From NCBI GenBank assembly GCA_016350165.1, contig CP066225.1, forward strand, positions 3,658,001 through 3,722,000: a stretch of DNA of 64,000 bases. Direction: 5' to 3'. Within the stretch, counting starts at the first letter, position 1. Each line of letters begins with the position of its first letter. The translations under genes and the position numbers were made by a program. Of this stretch, positions 61,737 through 64,000 are shown in pieces. Source of the DNA: Planctomycetota bacterium (lineage in GTDB: Bacteria; Planctomycetota; Phycisphaerae; Phycisphaerales; Phycisphaeraceae). The notes under the pieces are model-generated. The model did no database searches and was not told the DNA's origin. It worked only from the letters and a program-made list of their open reading frames with translations.

Positions 61737-61776
61737 GAAAAATACCTTGCCAGGAAACTGACAAGGTATTTTTTTG
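61737..61776 (+). terminator. Terminator between BNR-type gene and carbonic anhydrase
   Basis: AAAATACCTTG pairs with CAAGGTATTTT around a 12-base loop and is followed by more T. It also has an A run, so it can serve the convergent carbonic anhydrase gene. Confidence 0.88.
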
Positions 61777-61795
61777 TCTATTTAGTGGTTAGATT

Positions 61796-62362
61796 TTAGG
61801 GAACAAGTTCGTTGATTTTGCCTGTATTAACATCAAAGATGAAGCCACGGATTGAAGTTGCTTCAGCGAGATAAGGATGTGCTTTGAGTTTGGCGACTTG
61901 TGTGCGTATGTTTTTACGTATGTTTGGGAATGCGTGGAATTGAGTAGGTACACAAGGGGCACACTGATATTTGTTTTTGAGTGAGTTGGTGAATGCGTTG
62001 GAATCAAACTTCGCGAGGGCGCAGTCGGTGTGTCCTATGACGAGGATCTCACGTACTTCCTTGCCTTCGACAGCGAGGATGAGTGAACGCAAGACGTCAT
62101 CAGTGACGACATTGCCGGCATTACGAATGATATAGGCTTGGCCGGGTTTGAGGCCGAGGGCATCTTCAATCGGTATGCGACAGTCCATGCAGGTCAGGAT
62201 AGCTGTTTGCATGGATGGTTCGATGACCTGAGAAGGTGGTAGGTGCTGGCGCGATTGTGCGTACTGCTTATTGTTTTGAAGCAGACGATCTGTAGATGTA
62301 TCAGCTGCAGTGTTTTGCAGTTGAGAAGAGGTCGATTCGGTATTTAACAAATCACGAGGCAT
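61796..62362 (-). CDS. Beta-class carbonic anhydrase
   Basis: This 188-residue zinc enzyme interconverts CO2 and bicarbonate. The zinc ligands are Cys58 (in LTCMDCRI, with the Asp60/Arg62 dyad), His111 and Cys114 (GHTDCAL). IIRNAGNVVTDDVLRSL is the usual core. There is no signal peptide, so it is cytoplasmic. The family is short here, like the Mycobacterium Rv1284-type branch. It stands alone. Confidence 0.93.
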   Translation of the reverse strand: MPRDLLNTESTSSQLQNTAADTSTDRLLQNNKQYAQSRQHLPPSQVIEPSMQTAILTCMDCRIPIEDALGLKPGQAYIIRNAGNVVTDDVLRSLILAVEGKEVREILVIGHTDCALAKFDSNAFTNSLKNKYQCAPCVPTQFHAFPNIRKNIRTQVAKLKAHPYLAEATSIRGFIFDVNTGKINELVP

Positions 62363-62602
62363 GCAAAGATTTTAGTGGGATTTCATCGACGAAACAATTT
62401 GAGTTAGGGTAGACAGGCAGATGAATTGGGATGTTATAGATGTATTTGTGTTTTGATCCCTGATAATAACATAAAAAGAGTCTTTTTATTTTGAATGGTT
62501 CTATATTATCAGGAGAGGCGGCACTGTTTTGTTGTGGAGAAGTTGTGATGGGTGAATTGTGGGTTGGGTGAAGTGATATGGCAAGGTGATCGTGATGAAT
62601 AA

Positions 62603-62634
62603 GAAAAAGCTGAGGCGAGATAGCCTGAGCTTTA
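62603..62634 (-). terminator. Terminator of the PepSY-like gene
   Basis: On the minus strand AAAGCT-C-AGGC pairs with GCCT-C-AGCTTT and is followed by TTTTTC, 24 bases past the stop of the gene at 62658. Confidence 0.8.
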
Positions 62635-62657
62635 GTTGAGGTTTTTGGTTGAAATAT

Positions 62658-63260
62658 CTATGCGATGATTAGAACCATGATTGTGAAGGCAGTGCCGAGA
62701 GCGGTCCAGATGATCGCTGTGCGGCGAAGAGCTTTGACTTGAATGGCTAGGACCACACCTGTCAAAAAGATAATGGTTGAAGCAATGACCGTTGCGATAG
62801 CGATCACTTCATGGAGTGGTGTAACTGCGAAATGAAAGTAGTTCAACTTGGAGAGGAAGGATGCGTGTTGGATGGTGAGAGTACCTGTGGTACGTCCAGT
62901 ATTGAGTCGGAGGGATGCGCGGATGGATGAGTTACGCCAATTGAGTTCACCACGTCTTGTATAGGTGGAGCCGAGCATGTGGGAGATGCCGCGTGCATCG
63001 AGTTCATTTTCGATGATCGCGAGTTTGGCTGAATCGCTGTTGTCGATTTGTTGCGTGAATACGAGGTCATAGGTTTGTGGCTCAGTGCGTGAGCGAACGC
63101 CTGTGACGAGGAAGATGCCGGAGAGGAGGAATATGGCTGCAATGGGGAGGAAAAAAGATGCGATGATGGTGTGCAGCTTGAGCCAGAAGGGGCGTTTGGG
63201 TATGTGAGATTTTTTAGTTTGGCGAACTTTGGGCTTTGAATTTTGAGCTTGGGATTGCAT
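62658..63260 (-). CDS. PepSY-associated membrane protein-like
   Basis: This 200-residue protein starts at MQSQAQNSKP behind GGAGTG; the frame upstream is non-coding. After a basic cytoplasmic start (KVRQTKKSHIPKRPFWLKLH) there is a membrane helix with FFLPIAAIFLLSGIFLV. A ~90-residue periplasmic loop of PepSY-like character follows, then two more helices. The layout matches PepSY_TM proteins, which are often linked to iron or heme reduction, but here no partner is nearby. Confidence 0.7.
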   Translation of the reverse strand: MQSQAQNSKPKVRQTKKSHIPKRPFWLKLHTIIASFFLPIAAIFLLSGIFLVTGVRSRTEPQTYDLVFTQQIDNSDSAKLAIIENELDARGISHMLGSTYTRRGELNWRNSSIRASLRLNTGRTTGTLTIQHASFLSKLNYFHFAVTPLHEVIAIATVIASTIIFLTGVVLAIQVKALRRTAIIWTALGTAFTIMVLIIA

Positions 63261-63434
63261 GTTGTTCACTCCGCGCGAGATATAATTTGGCCTATTGTAT
63301 TTCAACGGGTCTTCAGTGGAACGATAAAGAGACAAAATTGTTGCATGATTGGGCAAAGAAACTGCACTAGCCCCGCTTTTGCGTCGTGATTGTCATGTAA
63401 AATTCAATTCGAAGAGAATGGAAAGGAGTCAACG

Positions 63435-63662
63435 ATGAAGAGCGATCGTGAAAAGTACTTTCCGGAACTGGATGAAGAAACGTATGAAAAATATGAGAAA
63501 CGTGCAGAGGGATGGCAGTTTCGGTGCATGAAGTGTGGGCATCGCGCGCATTTTGGTAAGTATGGAGTTCGCAAGCATGCGATGAGTGTAGAGAAGCGAG
63601 TATTGGGGTGGTGCAAACGATGTAGATGGGTGAGGTGTTTGAAAGTGGATCGCTTCAAATAA
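63435..63662 (+). CDS. Small zinc-ribbon protein
   Basis: This 75-residue protein starts at MKSDREKYFPEL behind AAAGGAG. It has CMKC and CKRC pairs about 30 residues apart, a likely zinc ribbon, and is rich in K and R, so nucleic-acid binding is possible. No family is recognised. Confidence 0.65.
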   Translation: MKSDREKYFPELDEETYEKYEKRAEGWQFRCMKCGHRAHFGKYGVRKHAMSVEKRVLGWCKRCRWVRCLKVDRFK

Positions 63663-63671
63663 GTAGGTACT

Positions 63672-64000
63672 TTAGGGAGTATTTGCGGCTGCACCAGCGA
63701 GGTACATATATGTAGCTTGGGTGAGGATATTGAGGAAGAAGGTTACAGCGAAAATGAGTTTTAGTTTTCGATGTTTCATCCAGAAACAAATAAAGCATGC
63801 GAGGCTGATGATGGTGGTTAGTGAGAAAGAGAGTGGAGCGAGCATGCGGTAATGCTGGATGTTAAAGTCTATAAGCAAGGGGCGATCGGTATCCATCTTG
63901 TAGAGGCTATACATTTCAGGTGAGATGTGGCAGAAGAAGTGATACGTGAAATAGAGTGTGAGTATGGTGATGAGGATCAAGCCTGCGAATTGCTTGTCCT
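63672..64000 (-). CDS. Small membrane protein (5' partial)
   Basis: The frame is open to the end of the window (codons D-K-Q-F-A-G-L before the TTG at 63980), so the start lies outside. The visible ~109 residues contain three membrane helices: ILITILTLYFTYHFF, a middle one around SLTTIISLACFICFW, and LIFAVTFFLNILTQATYMYL. No known domain. Confidence 0.6.
   Translation of the reverse strand, partial: DKQFAGLILITILTLYFTYHFFCHISPEMYSLYKMDTDRPLLIDFNIQHYRMLAPLSFSLTTIISLACFICFWMKHRKLKLIFAVTFFLNILTQATYMYLAGAAANTP

Overview
The window looks like chromosomal DNA of a planctomycete, most likely of the Phycisphaerae. This is inferred from several features: many secreted proteins ending in PEP-CTERM sorting tails, a serine-type sulfatase, membrane proteins with a CRKCKYDL zinc ribbon, a BlaI plus giant M56 (BlaR-like) pair, weak Shine-Dalgarno usage and a full Gram-negative flagellar L/P-ring set. 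No rRNA, tRNA, IS element or CRISPR array was seen.

Layout. 1-13.7 kb: the tail of a GAF-GGDEF protein, a small coiled-coil protein, clpP, an MFS transporter, a sugE-type exporter, an LD-carboxypeptidase, ftsW, murG, two tandem zinc-ribbon membrane paralogues and a polyprenyl synthase (ispA type). 14-20.9 kb: a divergent dxs, a small membrane protein, a MazG-like protein, copper chaperone, copper ATPase and a GNAT acetyltransferase. 21-33 kb: PEP-CTERM proteins, a DUF1848 protein, purE, a voltage-gated K+ channel type protein, DoxX, an ABC ATPase and an M42-like peptidase. 33.2-45.9 kb: one continuous flagellar block (flgF, flgG, flgA, flgH, flgI, flgJ-like, flgN-like, flgK, flgL, fliW, csrA, flagellin) behind a near-perfect sigma-54 promoter. 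46-51.8 kb: the BlaR-like/BlaI pair, then pabA/trpG. 51.8-64 kb: small hypotheticals, a sulfatase, three tandem PEP-CTERM paralogues, two tandem LuxR-type regulators, a secreted BNR-type protein (lyase-like), carbonic anhydrase and small membrane proteins.

Two regulatory systems stand out. First, the untranslated leaders in the flagellar block carry a series of stem-loops whose stems differ but whose loops all show GGA, the recognition motif of CsrA; csrA and its antagonist fliW sit in the same block. The gap between flgG and flgA alone holds about five such hairpins and resembles a built-in CsrA sponge. Second, an 18-bp dyad (CTACTGT-N4-ACAGTAG) occurs three times back to back upstream of blaI, and again upstream of the polyprenyl synthase (twice), dxs, and in the trpG/hypothetical divergent region. 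This suggests a BlaI-type regulon that links an envelope sensor to isoprenoid supply.

Other genome-scale signals are an abrupt change of strand composition inside ispA near 13.35 kb, a second one near 50.2 kb, and a short palindrome family (CTAAY-N5-RTTAG) placed at gene starts and stops, including a matched pair on the start and stop codons of the GNAT gene.
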